This document shows positions 15,901 through 25,000 of a DNA stretch of 41,742 nucleotides, piece by piece. Under the pieces are notes generated by a model. The model saw nothing but the letters and a program-made list of their open reading frames with translations, was not told the origin of the DNA and ran no database searches. How positions within the stretch are numbered: position 1 is the first letter of the stretch; every line of letters begins with the position of its first letter. A program made the position numbers and the translations under genes. This stretch comes from CAYRUP01 sp964578975 (GTDB taxonomy: Bacteria; Pseudomonadota; Gammaproteobacteria; DSM-16500), in NCBI GenBank assembly GCA_964578975.1, contig CAZOFA010000008.1:1-41742 (forward strand). The letters run 5' to 3'.

Positions 15901-16013
15901 GGCACCCAACGCACCGGTAGATGCGAAAAACTTAAAATACCAATCATCGTCAACATTAAACTGATGACGATAGTAAACGCAGGACGGCGGATAAAAAATT
16001 CAGTTAAACTCAT
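12954..16013 (-). CDS. RND-family efflux pump permease (AcrB/MexB/MdtC-like)
   Basis: The 1019-residue protein has RND architecture: helix 1 (PAFTIVISLMLTMIGILSF), a large periplasmic loop, helices 2-6, a second periplasmic loop and helices 8-12. The proton-relay aspartates are D400 and D401 (AIGLVVDDAIVMLEN). The start MSLTEFFIRRPAFTIV, the NPNSIPI-like ADPNSIPIMF segment and SRHPLGWVVVGGLLLGT near the end are typical of the hydrophobe/amphiphile efflux family. It should export drugs or other amphiphiles using the proton gradient, with the adaptor encoded 13 bases upstream and an outer-membrane channel encoded elsewhere. The substrate is not predictable. Confidence 0.92.
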   Translation of the reverse strand: MSLTEFFIRRPAFTIVISLMLTMIGILSFSHLPVRWVPNINPPIVSISTNYPGASASLIETQITTPIESALAGVDGIETLSSSSKQDGSYINIEFKLGKNINTAVEDVRSALQHISSSLPTDAKTPDVEKADPNSIPIMFIAFSDSHRTAEEVSDYVKQYLLPRFQSVDGVASVDTYGERTSAMRIWLDPGKMAAANVTVDDVNNVLTQQNVEVPSGKIRGATRFYSVVTNEKLKTAAEFNDLIIRDDQNQIVRLKDIGQAVVDAENSDTLFRVNGQSALALAVIPQSTANPLDVAKLVQKEFNQIQTTLPQGMQGTIPFNQTVFIKSSINHVYESLFEAVLLVLVVILLFLASIRAALIAIVTIPVCLISTFAVMYLFGITINTITLMAFVLAIGLVVDDAIVMLENITRYIESGMKPFAAAIKGSREIVFPIIAMTMTLAAVYAPIAMTSGMLGVVFWEFAVTLAGAVIISGIVALTLSPMMSARLLKPHHTGEYSQWLHHKFNVLQEKYHRLLIKVIAKKFMIVMILCLVGVTGYFIFRTLPSEVTPMEDMSEIDVYVSAPRDASFDYTSSYMSQMEAIYKKIPEVHSFVSQAGFWAASKGMQFLDLVPKEQRGRGEMQILAELNEDIKNITGVEVNAAPAVSPLMWFSDDDGSSVSMRLMSSMDYKDLHDVMQRLIDQVRKSPVFQHVDSGLKWDGSQFEISVNRDKMADMHVSMQDITNTISTFLAGHEAGHFIYNGNLYNIIVQMNQTGLADPNIVSQLYVHNVENKMVPLSNLVTLTETTNPESLPHYDRLRADTLHAMITPGYTIANAVKALQIAAKNVLPDNVKYTFEGEAKTYLDSSGKMNTTFLLALIFIYLVLVAQFESFIDPFIILLTVPFAVIGALITLKVAGGSLNIYSNIALVTLIGLIAKHGILITTFANQLRAQGKSIEEAVIQAAKLRLRPILMTTAAMVLGALPLAFATGPGAESRHPLGWVVVGGLLLGTFFSLIVVPVAYTYLAKFKKEPQDELLYD

Positions 16014-16026
16014 GAAACAACCTCAT

Positions 16027-17076
16027 TTAAGACTTTGTGTTGGGATGAGAGAGTTGCACCGGTGTCCCTTCTCTTAATTTTTGTTGTCCCGCCACCACCA
16101 CGACATCACCTGGCAATAATCCTTCGGTAATTTGCACGGTATTTTGCAAGCGCTCACCAATTTTCACATCAACCGGTAAGGCTTTATTGTCTTTAATCTT
16201 AAAAACTTGTTGACCGCTGATGGTGGGCACTAACGAATTTGCCGGTACAACTAACACATTTTCAGCCATCCCTAATTCTTGTGTCACATTCACAAACATG
16301 CCAGACGTCAATAAATTCTGATCGTTTGCCACATCCGCATATAATGCAATGGTACGATCATCATTATTGATCGTGGGTGAAATAAATGTGACAGTGCCGG
16401 GAAATGATTTGTCTGGATATGACGTTGTGGTTATTGAAATTTTTTGTCCGAGTTTTAATTGCGGTAAATATTTTTCCGAGACAGAGTATTCAACGTGCAA
16501 ATGTTGAATATCAGTTAAAGAAACAATTTTTTCTCCGGTCGTCACATAATCCCCAGGACTAATATTAAATTTTCCCAGCACACCATCAAAAGGTGCGACT
16601 AACAGCATTTTATCGACATCCACTTGACTCTGTTCGACAGCCGCTTTTTTTGTTTCTAAATCAGCACGTGCTTGATCAATCGCTTGTTGTGCAATGGCAC
16701 CCTGCTTGCCTAATAACACTTTGCGGTCATAATCGGTTTGACTGTAAAGTAGATTCGCTTTATCTGAATTTAATTTTGCTTGATACGTCGCATCATCTAA
16801 TTGCACCAATTTCGTGCCTTGTTTTACAAACACACCGCCATCTTGAAAAAATATTTTTGCCACATGACCGGGTGATTCCGGTGTGATTTCAACATTTTTC
16901 ATTGCGGATAATGTGCCGATCACATGTGCTTCAATCGGAACGCGCGCAGTTTGCACGGTGCTCGTATCCACCACCACACTTTCTTCGGCGGAAGACATAT
17001 GATTGCGATGATGTTTGATGTAAAACACCAGCGCGACTGACACGATAATACTTATAATCACTACCTTCTTACTCAT
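16027..17076 (-). CDS. RND efflux periplasmic adaptor subunit (membrane fusion protein)
   Basis: The 349-residue protein has one N-terminal membrane anchor (KVVIISIIVSVALVFYI) and no lipobox, so it is inner-membrane anchored. The adaptor domains follow in order: a lipoyl half-motif (VEITPESPGHVAKIFFQDG), a coiled-coil hairpin (about 92-155, with KLNSDKANLLYSQTDYDRKV), the second lipoyl half (LLVAPFDGVLGKFNISPGDYV), a beta-barrel (ISITTTSYPDKSFPGTVTFI) and a membrane-proximal domain. It bridges the RND permease and an outer-membrane channel. It lies between hslO (eight bases upstream) and the permease (13 bases downstream), in one operon. Confidence 0.9.
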   Translation of the reverse strand: MSKKVVIISIIVSVALVFYIKHHRNHMSSAEESVVVDTSTVQTARVPIEAHVIGTLSAMKNVEITPESPGHVAKIFFQDGGVFVKQGTKLVQLDDATYQAKLNSDKANLLYSQTDYDRKVLLGKQGAIAQQAIDQARADLETKKAAVEQSQVDVDKMLLVAPFDGVLGKFNISPGDYVTTGEKIVSLTDIQHLHVEYSVSEKYLPQLKLGQKISITTTSYPDKSFPGTVTFISPTINNDDRTIALYADVANDQNLLTSGMFVNVTQELGMAENVLVVPANSLVPTISGQQVFKIKDNKALPVDVKIGERLQNTVQITEGLLPGDVVVVAGQQKLREGTPVQLSHPNTKS

Positions 17077-17084
17077 AAAAACAC

Positions 17085-17966
17085 CTAATGTACCTGTGCA
17101 GATGTGCCTGCATCACCTGGTTTAAAAATTCGTTCTATATCGACTCGATCAAAAACAAATTCGTTATTGCAAAATTCGCATGTCACGACCACTTGTTGTT
17201 TTTGATTTAATTCTTCATCCACTTCCTCTCGCCCCAACATGCGTAATGCATTTTCACTGCGTTGCGTTGAACAAGTGCAACGAAAACTGACGGGTGTCGG
17301 CGCAAAAATTCGAACATCTTCTTCGACATACAGCCGACGTAATAACGTTTTATGATCCAGATTCAATAATTCATGCGCCGTGAGCGTGTCCGTTAACAGC
17401 GAAATATGTTCCCAATCCGCTGATTCATCATCTTTCATGCCATCGTGTGGCAGCGCTTGAATTAAAAATCCTGCCGCACGCTGCTCATCCACGGCGAGCC
17501 ATAGCCGTGTGGGAATTTGTTCGGATTGAATAAAATAACCTTCAATCGAGTGCGCGAGCGAATCCCCATGCCATGCCACCATTCCTTGATAGCGGTTATG
17601 CGTACTGTCCTGCGGATCCATCGTGATGGCGAGTAACCCTGCTTTCAGTTCTGCTTGTAGTTCTGTCGCGCTGAGCTCACCTTGCCATTGAGCCAATCCT
17701 CTCATATTCAACTCATGGGTGGATTGCGCCAATAAAAGTTTTAATTTTCCCTTTCCTTGAAACTGCACGGTCACCCGACCGTTAAATTTAATGCTGGCAC
17801 AAAGTAGATTCACCACCACTAACATTTCGCCTAATATTTTTTGCAGAATAGGCGGATAATTATGTTGATTTATAATGGTTTGAAAACTTGTCTCTAAGTG
17901 GACAATTTCACCCCGAACTTGCGCATTTTCAAAGAGAAATCGTTGTAATATGTCTTTATCATTCAT
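17085..17966 (-). CDS. hslO: Redox-regulated chaperone Hsp33
   Basis: The 293-residue protein matches Hsp33 over its length. It starts with DILQRFLFENAQVRGEIVHL and ends with the redox zinc switch: C230-x-C232-S and C263-EF-C266. Under oxidative stress the zinc leaves, disulfides form and the protein becomes an ATP-independent holdase in the cytoplasm. It is the first gene of the operon hslO - RND adaptor - RND permease - yciB - bolA, which groups oxidative-stress and envelope-stress functions. The Smr-domain gene is divergent. Confidence 0.95.
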   Translation of the reverse strand: MNDKDILQRFLFENAQVRGEIVHLETSFQTIINQHNYPPILQKILGEMLVVVNLLCASIKFNGRVTVQFQGKGKLKLLLAQSTHELNMRGLAQWQGELSATELQAELKAGLLAITMDPQDSTHNRYQGMVAWHGDSLAHSIEGYFIQSEQIPTRLWLAVDEQRAAGFLIQALPHDGMKDDESADWEHISLLTDTLTAHELLNLDHKTLLRRLYVEEDVRIFAPTPVSFRCTCSTQRSENALRMLGREEVDEELNQKQQVVVTCEFCNNEFVFDRVDIERIFKPGDAGTSAQVH

Positions 17967-18051
17967 AGGGTTAACGTGTACATCACTTACAAAACCCCTA
18001 TTTTAGCAAATTTTCTAAGAAAAAACCTGATTATTAAGATAAGATCAGGGC

Positions 18052-18603
18052 ATGAGCAAACCAAAAAAACCTGAACTGAGTGATGAGGAAAAATCACTTT
18101 TTAGAAACGCCGTACGTGGCGTTAAACCGTTAGCTCACACCAAAGTGCCTCCACCCAAAACGGCACCCCGTGCCTTCAAAAAACGTCGCGCTGAGCCAGA
18201 AAATGAAAATGTCGCTATAGGATTTCAATTCTCCGATTATGAAACACTTCCTCCTGTCAATCACGATGAACTTTTGCAATTTATTCGCTCGGGTGTTTCG
18301 CCTAAAATACTTCGCAAAATGCGTTTAGGCCAATATAATGTAAATGCCATTTTAGATATGCATGGGAAAACAGTGGAACAAGCACGCGAAGCGCTCAGTC
18401 AATTTTTACTGCACTGCCAAGAAGATGGCATTCAGCAGGTATTAATTATCCATGGAAAAGGACGTAATGCGGTTCATCCCATTTTAAAAAATAAATTAAA
18501 TCATTGGTTACGCCAAACTGCACAAGTACTCGCATTTTGTAGTGCCACACCGCATAACGGAAGCAGTGGTGCTTTATACGTATTATTAAGGAAATCACCA
18601 TGA
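18052..18603 (+). CDS. Smr-domain protein (SmrA/SmrB-like putative endonuclease)
   Basis: The 183-residue protein has a charged, proline-rich N-terminal half and a C-terminal Smr domain from about 98. LDMHGKTVEQAREAL (101-115) carries the DxHG signature, and VLIIHGKGR (130-138) carries the second signature. Length and layout match gammaproteobacterial SmrA/SmrB. E. coli SmrB cleaves mRNA at collided ribosomes through such motifs. Whether this is the SmrA or SmrB orthologue cannot be decided here, so no symbol is given. Its TGA overlaps the ATG of udk by four bases, so the two are coupled. Confidence 0.85.
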   Translation: MSKPKKPELSDEEKSLFRNAVRGVKPLAHTKVPPPKTAPRAFKKRRAEPENENVAIGFQFSDYETLPPVNHDELLQFIRSGVSPKILRKMRLGQYNVNAILDMHGKTVEQAREALSQFLLHCQEDGIQQVLIIHGKGRNAVHPILKNKLNHWLRQTAQVLAFCSATPHNGSSGALYVLLRKSP

Positions 18604-19220
18604 CCAAAAAAACGATTATTATCGGTATTTCAGGTGCATCCGCATCGGGCAAAAGTCTTTTAGCAAATACGATTGTCAATGAACTGGGCTCAAATCAAGT
18701 GGTCGTGATTTCTGAAGATTCTTACTACAAAGATCACAGCAATATTCCGTTCGAAGACCGCGCGAAGATTAACTACGATCATCCTAATTCACTCGACCAT
18801 GCATTGCTTCATCAACATCTATTGGATTTACAAGCCGGCCGATCAGTCAATGTTCCGATTTATAATCATTCACAACATTTACGTGAAAAAGAAACGCGAC
18901 TCATTGGTCAACATACGATTATTGTGCTCGAAGGAATTTTATTATTCGTTGAGCAAGCGTTGCGTGAATTGATGGATATCCGCATTTTTATGGAAACTGC
19001 GCTGGATATTTGTTTAATTCGTCGCATGAAACGTGATTTGCATGAACGTGGTCGTTCTTTTGATTCGATTATTAACCAATACGAAGAAACCGTGCGCCCG
19101 ATGTTTTTACAATTCATTGAACCCTCTAAACGTTATGCGGACATTATAGTGCCGCGCGGTGGCGGTAATCGTATTGCCATTGAAATGATTAAAGCAAAAA
19201 TGCGTGAGCTATTAGATTAA
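18600..19220 (+). CDS. udk: Uridine kinase
   Basis: The 206-residue protein has the P-loop GASASGKS at 12-19. The uridine/cytidine kinase landmarks follow: VVISEDSYYKDHS, the INYDHPNSLDHALL segment that contacts the nucleoside, VPIYNHSQHLR, and VLEGILLF for Walker B. RRMKRDLHERGRSFDSI is the lid. It phosphorylates uridine and cytidine in pyrimidine salvage. Size and motifs fit bacterial Udk. It is translated from an ATG overlapping the Smr gene stop. Confidence 0.93.
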   Translation: MTKKTIIIGISGASASGKSLLANTIVNELGSNQVVVISEDSYYKDHSNIPFEDRAKINYDHPNSLDHALLHQHLLDLQAGRSVNVPIYNHSQHLREKETRLIGQHTIIVLEGILLFVEQALRELMDIRIFMETALDICLIRRMKRDLHERGRSFDSIINQYEETVRPMFLQFIEPSKRYADIIVPRGGGNRIAIEMIKAKMRELLD

Positions 19221-19286
19221 AATAGCCAATAAATACAATACGATAATAAAAAACGCGCCTGCTGCAAATTAGATTATAATTAATGG

Positions 19287-20912
19287 ATGAACAGTAGAAA
19301 AACGACTAAAGAGGAGTTTTTGCAGGCTGTTAATGGACTAACAAACATAATCCCAGATCCCAACACGGGTGATAAAGTCTATAGTTATCATCCGGAACGC
19401 GATCCGCAAAATGCTGTTCGTATCCAGATTATCGTAAAATATATTAAAGAAAATGAAAATAGCTCTCAATTAATTACTCTATTAGAAAAACAAGGTCTTT
19501 TACATCGCGCGATCAGAGGTGGATTTAATTCAATTGTTAATGCAATCATTGCAATTCCGCATATCGCTAAATTTCTCAATCAAGCAGATCCTGCCACCGG
19601 TCAAACACCTTTAACAACTGCATGCACGATGAGCCCGTACTATAAACATATCATTCAATCACTGCTGAAGGTGGTCGACATTAACAAAGTTGACCAGCTG
19701 GGTCATACTGCATTGTATGGTGCAGTTTCAACTGCGAATGCAGACCTAGTGGAGTTGCTCATTGAGAATAAGGCAAAACTCGGGACTAAGTCAGCGAAAA
19801 AATTATTCGCTCTTCTTTATGAATGGATAGATGAATGCGTTGGCTCTGATGTAATAGCAGAGAAAAGATTTACCGCGGATGATCGCTATTATTCATTTCA
19901 AAAAATTGTAGCGATGCTGACTGCGCTTAGACCACAATCGAAATCTGAATTTACAACATTTCTACAAAGTGTGATGAGCAGGAGCACAACCAGTCAAAGT
20001 GAATCTTTAGAGTCTTTACTAATTGCTATTGAAGCCATACAAATCATTAATGCAGACCATTCAGCTCAAGATATTCAACGCATCATTAAAGAAAATAATC
20101 ATAATATAACGATTATCAAAAAAAATATTGATGCACATAAAATAAATCCGGAACTCGTTCAATTACTTGCAAAAAAATCATCCTCTATTCTTCAGTCGAA
20201 TATTAGAGTTTCTCAAATTCACAGCATTCCTCCCGCTTATTTTAAACAGCACGAAATTCTTGCTGACCTTGTTCATTCTATAAAAGTTTCTCAATTTGTA
20301 CTTGATTGCGAAGAAAGAAGAATGAACCCAATTTTGGCAATTGATCGTTTTGCTACTACTCCAGATGAAAAAAAAGAATCGGTTCTCGGTGAAAATGAAA
20401 ACGCGATAAAACAAAAGGTCGAGCTTTCTGATACGTCTAAAACTACGCCTCTCAAATCGCGAAAAAATTCAACCGATGTTGGAACACCGGATAATGACCG
20501 AGATTATTCAGAAACTCCCGCTTACAATCCGCAAACACCCGGGCGAAAACATGCACGTCATCATTCTCGAGAATATTCGCGAGATTACCCTGAAACACCT
20601 GCTCAAGGACATGAAACGCCTTTCAAGTTCCGACGTGATTCTGATCCGTCTCCGGATCGCAACAAATTACCCTTTCCGGAATTAGATAGTGACAGTGATG
20701 AGTCTCACAAAGAAAATAAACAACCCACGCGAAGTCGTCGTAATTCAATAGAAACAACCCCTCCTCGACCCGTTTCGTTAAAACGTGTTGAAGAAGAAAA
20801 CCCTAACGCGACAATCAGCGACCATTCTTTTTTAAGAAGAAAATCGAGCAGCGAAGGCTCACCGACCAAAACTCCTTCCAAGAATAGTGGAAAAGGGATG
20901 ACGAAAAAATAA
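19287..20912 (+). CDS. Ankyrin-repeat protein with long disordered Ser/Thr-Pro-rich tail, candidate effector
   Basis: The 541-residue protein has three recognisable parts. Residues 66-165 are ankyrin-like: LLHRAIRGGFNSIVNAII, then GQTPLTTACTMSPYYKHIIQ, then GHTALYGAVSTANADLVELL. Residues 170-380 are helical with no family I recognise. The tail, about 385-541, is disordered and rich in Ser, Thr, Pro, Arg and acids. The tail holds four basic-x-S sites (RKNS 392-395, RRDS 449-452, RRNS 484-487, RRKS 517-520) and about eight TP or SP pairs. Such tails are typical of eukaryotic kinase substrates and unusual for a bacterial cytosolic protein. It has no signal peptide. A type IV-secreted effector is plausible but unproven. 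Translation signals before the ATG at 19287 are weak. Confidence 0.65.
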   Translation: MNSRKTTKEEFLQAVNGLTNIIPDPNTGDKVYSYHPERDPQNAVRIQIIVKYIKENENSSQLITLLEKQGLLHRAIRGGFNSIVNAIIAIPHIAKFLNQADPATGQTPLTTACTMSPYYKHIIQSLLKVVDINKVDQLGHTALYGAVSTANADLVELLIENKAKLGTKSAKKLFALLYEWIDECVGSDVIAEKRFTADDRYYSFQKIVAMLTALRPQSKSEFTTFLQSVMSRSTTSQSESLESLLIAIEAIQIINADHSAQDIQRIIKENNHNITIIKKNIDAHKINPELVQLLAKKSSSILQSNIRVSQIHSIPPAYFKQHEILADLVHSIKVSQFVLDCEERRMNPILAIDRFATTPDEKKESVLGENENAIKQKVELSDTSKTTPLKSRKNSTDVGTPDNDRDYSETPAYNPQTPGRKHARHHSREYSRDYPETPAQGHETPFKFRRDSDPSPDRNKLPFPELDSDSDESHKENKQPTRSRRNSIETTPPRPVSLKRVEEENPNATISDHSFLRRKSSSEGSPTKTPSKNSGKGMTKK

Positions 20913-20914
20913 GA

Positions 20915-21988
20915 TTATGTTGAACCCGGTGTCAATTTTCTCTTGTCTTTTTTATTTTGCGGCGATTCAGGTTGAGTGTGAGGGTTATTTTCAAAAAATT
21001 TATTCAGTGACTTTTCTCCTTGAGACTGATTTTCATTTTCATCGGTCTTAGCCGCTTTAGGAGATGTTGTTCGGATGACGAGCGGAGGTAAAGGTTCATC
21101 TTTATCTGCATTGTCGCTATTAGAAATACTATTACGACGCGAAGTGGTTTCTTCAGTATCACTCCTGTGTTTAGCAAAGAAATTTTTGGGAGGGAGTTTC
21201 ATTTTCTCGATATCAAAGGTAGCACTAAGACGTCTCTCATTATCCACATCCTCATCACTGTCCGAACTCGTTTCTAAAAATTCAATTTCACCGCCTGGTA
21301 TTTCTCGTTCTTGGATCTTCGCTGCCAACTCCTCATCCCCACTCTCCTTTGCATATTGTATTAAAGCTTGTTCGGTACGATAAGAGTGGCTTTGGATTTC
21401 TTTAACATCTATCTCAACAGGCGAAGTGAGTTTGATCCAAGCATGTCCATCTTTATTCGCGACATAAAGTGCTGAGTCGCCTTGAAAACTTTCTAAAAAA
21501 TATTGTGCGCTCGACAAACCAAGCCCGCGTCCACCCGCTTGATCTTTTTCGACTTTGTCAGATTTGGTTTTGGTTACTTCGACTTCGTCAGATAAATTCT
21601 CTCTATAATTTTTTGCCGATCCATCCGCATTAACCATTTTTGCAGGAAAACCTGGGCCGTGATCGAGAATTTCAATGAGGATTTGACCTTTTTCAATTGA
21701 CGCTGTGACCGTAAGCACGCCATGTTTTATTTTTTTTACGGGATCTTTTGTTTCTTCAGCTTTTTTTTCCATTTCTGCATTAGCTTTATTGACAGCATCC
21801 ATCGTATTTTTAATGAGTTCCGGTAATACTTTCACAAAAGTAGCAATAACTGGATGATGTTTAATATTGAGATCATGCTTAATTTTTTCAGCATAACCAC
21901 TCCAAACTTGAGTCTTCGTTGGATCCTCACATTGAGCCCTATATTCCTCAACGCTGGATGTCACAGGAACTTCAAATCGCGTCTTCAT
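20915..21988 (-). CDS. Stand-alone GHKL-ATPase domain protein with disordered phospho-motif tail
   Basis: The 357-residue protein has a GHKL (Bergerat-fold) ATP-binding domain at about 50-190. The N-box is E57-LIK-N61-TM-D64-A65, the G1 box is DHGPGF (109-114), and the G2 box is GGRGLGLSS (152-160). These match histidine kinases and their relatives, but there is no phospho-accepting His helix, sensor region or membrane segment. Residues 235-357 are acidic and disordered, with RRLS (252-255), RRNS (284-287), TSP and ESP sites and a basic end KKDKRKLTPGST. The tail style and the word SRRNSI are shared with the convergent ankyrin protein two bases away. Possible roles are a protein or lipid kinase-like enzyme, an anti-sigma-like kinase or a host-directed effector; none can be chosen from sequence. 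Confidence 0.65.
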   Translation of the reverse strand: MKTRFEVPVTSSVEEYRAQCEDPTKTQVWSGYAEKIKHDLNIKHHPVIATFVKVLPELIKNTMDAVNKANAEMEKKAEETKDPVKKIKHGVLTVTASIEKGQILIEILDHGPGFPAKMVNADGSAKNYRENLSDEVEVTKTKSDKVEKDQAGGRGLGLSSAQYFLESFQGDSALYVANKDGHAWIKLTSPVEIDVKEIQSHSYRTEQALIQYAKESGDEELAAKIQEREIPGGEIEFLETSSDSDEDVDNERRLSATFDIEKMKLPPKNFFAKHRSDTEETTSRRNSISNSDNADKDEPLPPLVIRTTSPKAAKTDENENQSQGEKSLNKFFENNPHTQPESPQNKKDKRKLTPGST

Positions 21989-22093
21989 AACTACAAGTAT
22001 AGCCTCTTATAATCGATAAAATTTAGCTTAATGTCTTGGTGTATACTATTAAGGATGGTTGTATTTTGGCGTGGTGAGACGAGGAGTTCCACT
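21989..22093. promoter_or_regulatory. Divergent promoter region of the GHKL and NRPS genes
   Basis: These 105 bases separate two divergently transcribed genes and are AT-rich. A forward TATACT lies at 22042-22047. A reverse-strand TATACT lies at 22001-21996, very close to the reverse ATG. No convincing -35 hexamer was found for either. A shared control region would co-regulate the two genes. A forward GAGGAG at 22081-22086 is the ribosome-binding site of the NRPS gene. Confidence 0.3.
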
Positions 22094-25000
22094 ATGCGAA
22101 CAGGCAAAAATACCACAAAAAAACGAAATAATACAGGTGGTTACTGGCAACATCTCATCGAGAACTTTCCTTCGCACTCGAAAGTGTGGTTGGAGTATTT
22201 TGATACTAATTCCCCTGATTTAGATAAAAAATTGCATGATGATTATTTTATTGAAAAAATCACATTTGAGCGCAATACCAAAGCATCATTAAAAAAATTC
22301 TCGCGAAAATATAAGATTTCTGTGTGCACGGTGATCCATGGAATTTGGGGATTGTTACTCAATCGTTATTCCACCGCAGACGACATCATGTATGGCACTG
22401 CGTATTTTGTAAAAGGAACCAATGAGAAAAAGATTTCAGTTTTAAAACCAATTCTTCCTGTGCGCTCAACTATCTATGAAGAAGAAACGATACTGACTTA
22501 TTTTAAAGAAATTCAAGATGAATTAACAAAAAATCAAAAAAATATAAAATCGTTTGCCAAACAAGCTCAGGAAAATAATTTATTTAATAACTTATTTCGT
22601 TATTTGTTACTTTGCCCACAGAAAAAATCAACTCGCGGGAAAAAAACAGCCATCGCGGATTTGAATCCTAAACAATATCCGTTAGTGTTAGTATATGATG
22701 AAAAACCCACACTTAAATTAGAATTATGGTGTAACGGAGCTCGATTTAGTCATGACAGTTCGACGAATTTAATCGAACATTTTTTCATAATTCTCAATAA
22801 AATTATTTCCGATCCAGACCAACTCGTCACACATTATTCAATTTTAACCTCAAATGAAAAACGAGAATTGTTATACGAATGGAGTAAAACAGAATATAAG
22901 CGTTTACATGCGCGAAAAAATGAATGCGTGCATAATCTATTTACTCAGCAAGTGAAAAAAACACCGAATAATCTTGCCATCGCTCACAATGAAACTGTCA
23001 TGACGTATAAACAGCTTGATGAATTATCAAATCAAATCGCTCATCTTTTAATACAAAGAAAAATTCGCTATGGTGATACGATTGCAGTTTTAATGGAGCG
23101 TTCGCCATTATTAATTGCAACCATGTTTGCCATTTTTAAAATCGGTGCAGTGTATGTACCGATTAATCCAAAATACGCGGATGAAAATATCAAATTTATT
23201 ATTGAAGATAGTAACACTCATCTTATTTTGGTGAATCATACGCAACGTATTCCGAAAGAAGATTTGTATAAAACGGTAGTCATTGATGACAGTTATGCTT
23301 CCATTAAACATTTCCCGACACAGCTTCCTCTGGCTAAATTAGACAGCAATGAACGCTATGCTTATGTCATTTATACCTCTGGGACAACAGGACAACCCAA
23401 AGGTGTCATCATTAAACATTCAAGTTTAATTAATTTAACCAATTGGTATAGGGTGTGTTTTGATATTTCGCCAAATGATCGCGCCTCCCAATTTGCCTCA
23501 CAAGGTTTTGATACATTTTTTTGTGAAACCATTCCATTTTTATTAACCGGTGCAAGTGTACATATTGCAAATGACAGCATTAAATTCACGCCTATCGCAT
23601 TTCTAAACTGGTTAGTTGAAGAAAAAATAACGATTTGTGATTTGCCGACTGCTTATGCACAAGTATTATTAAACACCCCATGGCCTGATAAACTGAATCT
23701 TCGCACGTTAAAATTAGGCGGAGAAATGCTAGCACATTATCCGACACAATCATTTAGTTTTGACATTTGGAATATTTATGGACCTGCGGAAGCCACCATT
23801 GAAGCCACTTACATGAAAATTTATCATGCCAATAGCATTCCTGATAAAAAACAGAAACACGCGCCTCCACCCATTGGGCGTGCAATTGCAAATTCAGAAG
23901 TGTATGTGGTCGATCAACACATGGAATTAGTGCCGATTGGAAATGTCGGTGAATTATTAATTGGTGGCGCTAACTTGTCTGCAGGATATTTAAATCGCCC
24001 GCAGCTCACGCATGATAAATTTGTGCGTAATATTTTTAGCAATGATCCCGATGCAAAAGTTTTCCGCACTGGCGATTTAGTGCGTTGGCTGAAGGATGGA
24101 AATTTAGAATTTGTCGGTCGCATTGATCACCAAGTAAAAATTAGTGGATATCGTATCGAACTCACTGAAATTGAAACCGCGATTAATCAATTTCCAGATG
24201 TCAATGAAGTCGTGGTGATTACCAAAGAATTAGCCAATGGGGAAAAAACATTAATCGCATATTTAGTGCCAAATCTCGATCGAATTCGCATTCCTTATCA
24301 AGAACGTTGCCTTATTTCGATCAATAACACACGCTATATGCAAGCTCTCACCGAAGATATTTCTAAATCAGGCGTTGCCATCACCGGTGGCACGGAAGAA
24401 TTAATGATCGGACAAATCATTAAACTCAATTTTAAATTGCCTGGATTCAGCGAAACAGAATGGCTAACAGGAAAAGTAATTTGGCAACATCGACAACGTG
24501 CTGGTATTCAATTTGAAGAGACAAATAAACAAAAAACTTTACTGCAAAAAAGTATTGAATACTTTTTATCAACTCACAACTTAATGGAAACGCTGCATAG
24601 CGCAGCCGCAAAACGTAGCTTACGCAGTGCGCTTAAACAAAAACTGCCTGAATACATGGTTCCAACGGTATTTAGCACCTTATCGCATTTACCGCTGACA
24701 TTTAATGGAAAAGTCGATTGGCGTTTGTTACCTCCCCCCAAAGATTTCGAAAAATTATTAGAAAGAAATTATGCTGAACCACGCAATGAAACTGAAAAAG
24801 TGATCTATGACATTTGGTGTGATTTATTAAATCACGAAAAAATTAGCATCATTGATAATTTTTTTGATCTGGGTGGAAATTCTCAATTAGTGGCCGAACT
24901 GTCTGTCCGGATATTAAAAAAATTCAACGTGGCCATGCCGGAAAAAATATTATTTGATATTGCGTTTATTCCCATCATGGCTGAATACATTGATTCTCAC

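Noticed and set aside
19275..19280. TATAAT just before the ankyrin gene at 19287
   Set aside because: It is only six bases before the ATG and has no -35 match. A leaderless transcript would be required, so it was not listed as a promoter.
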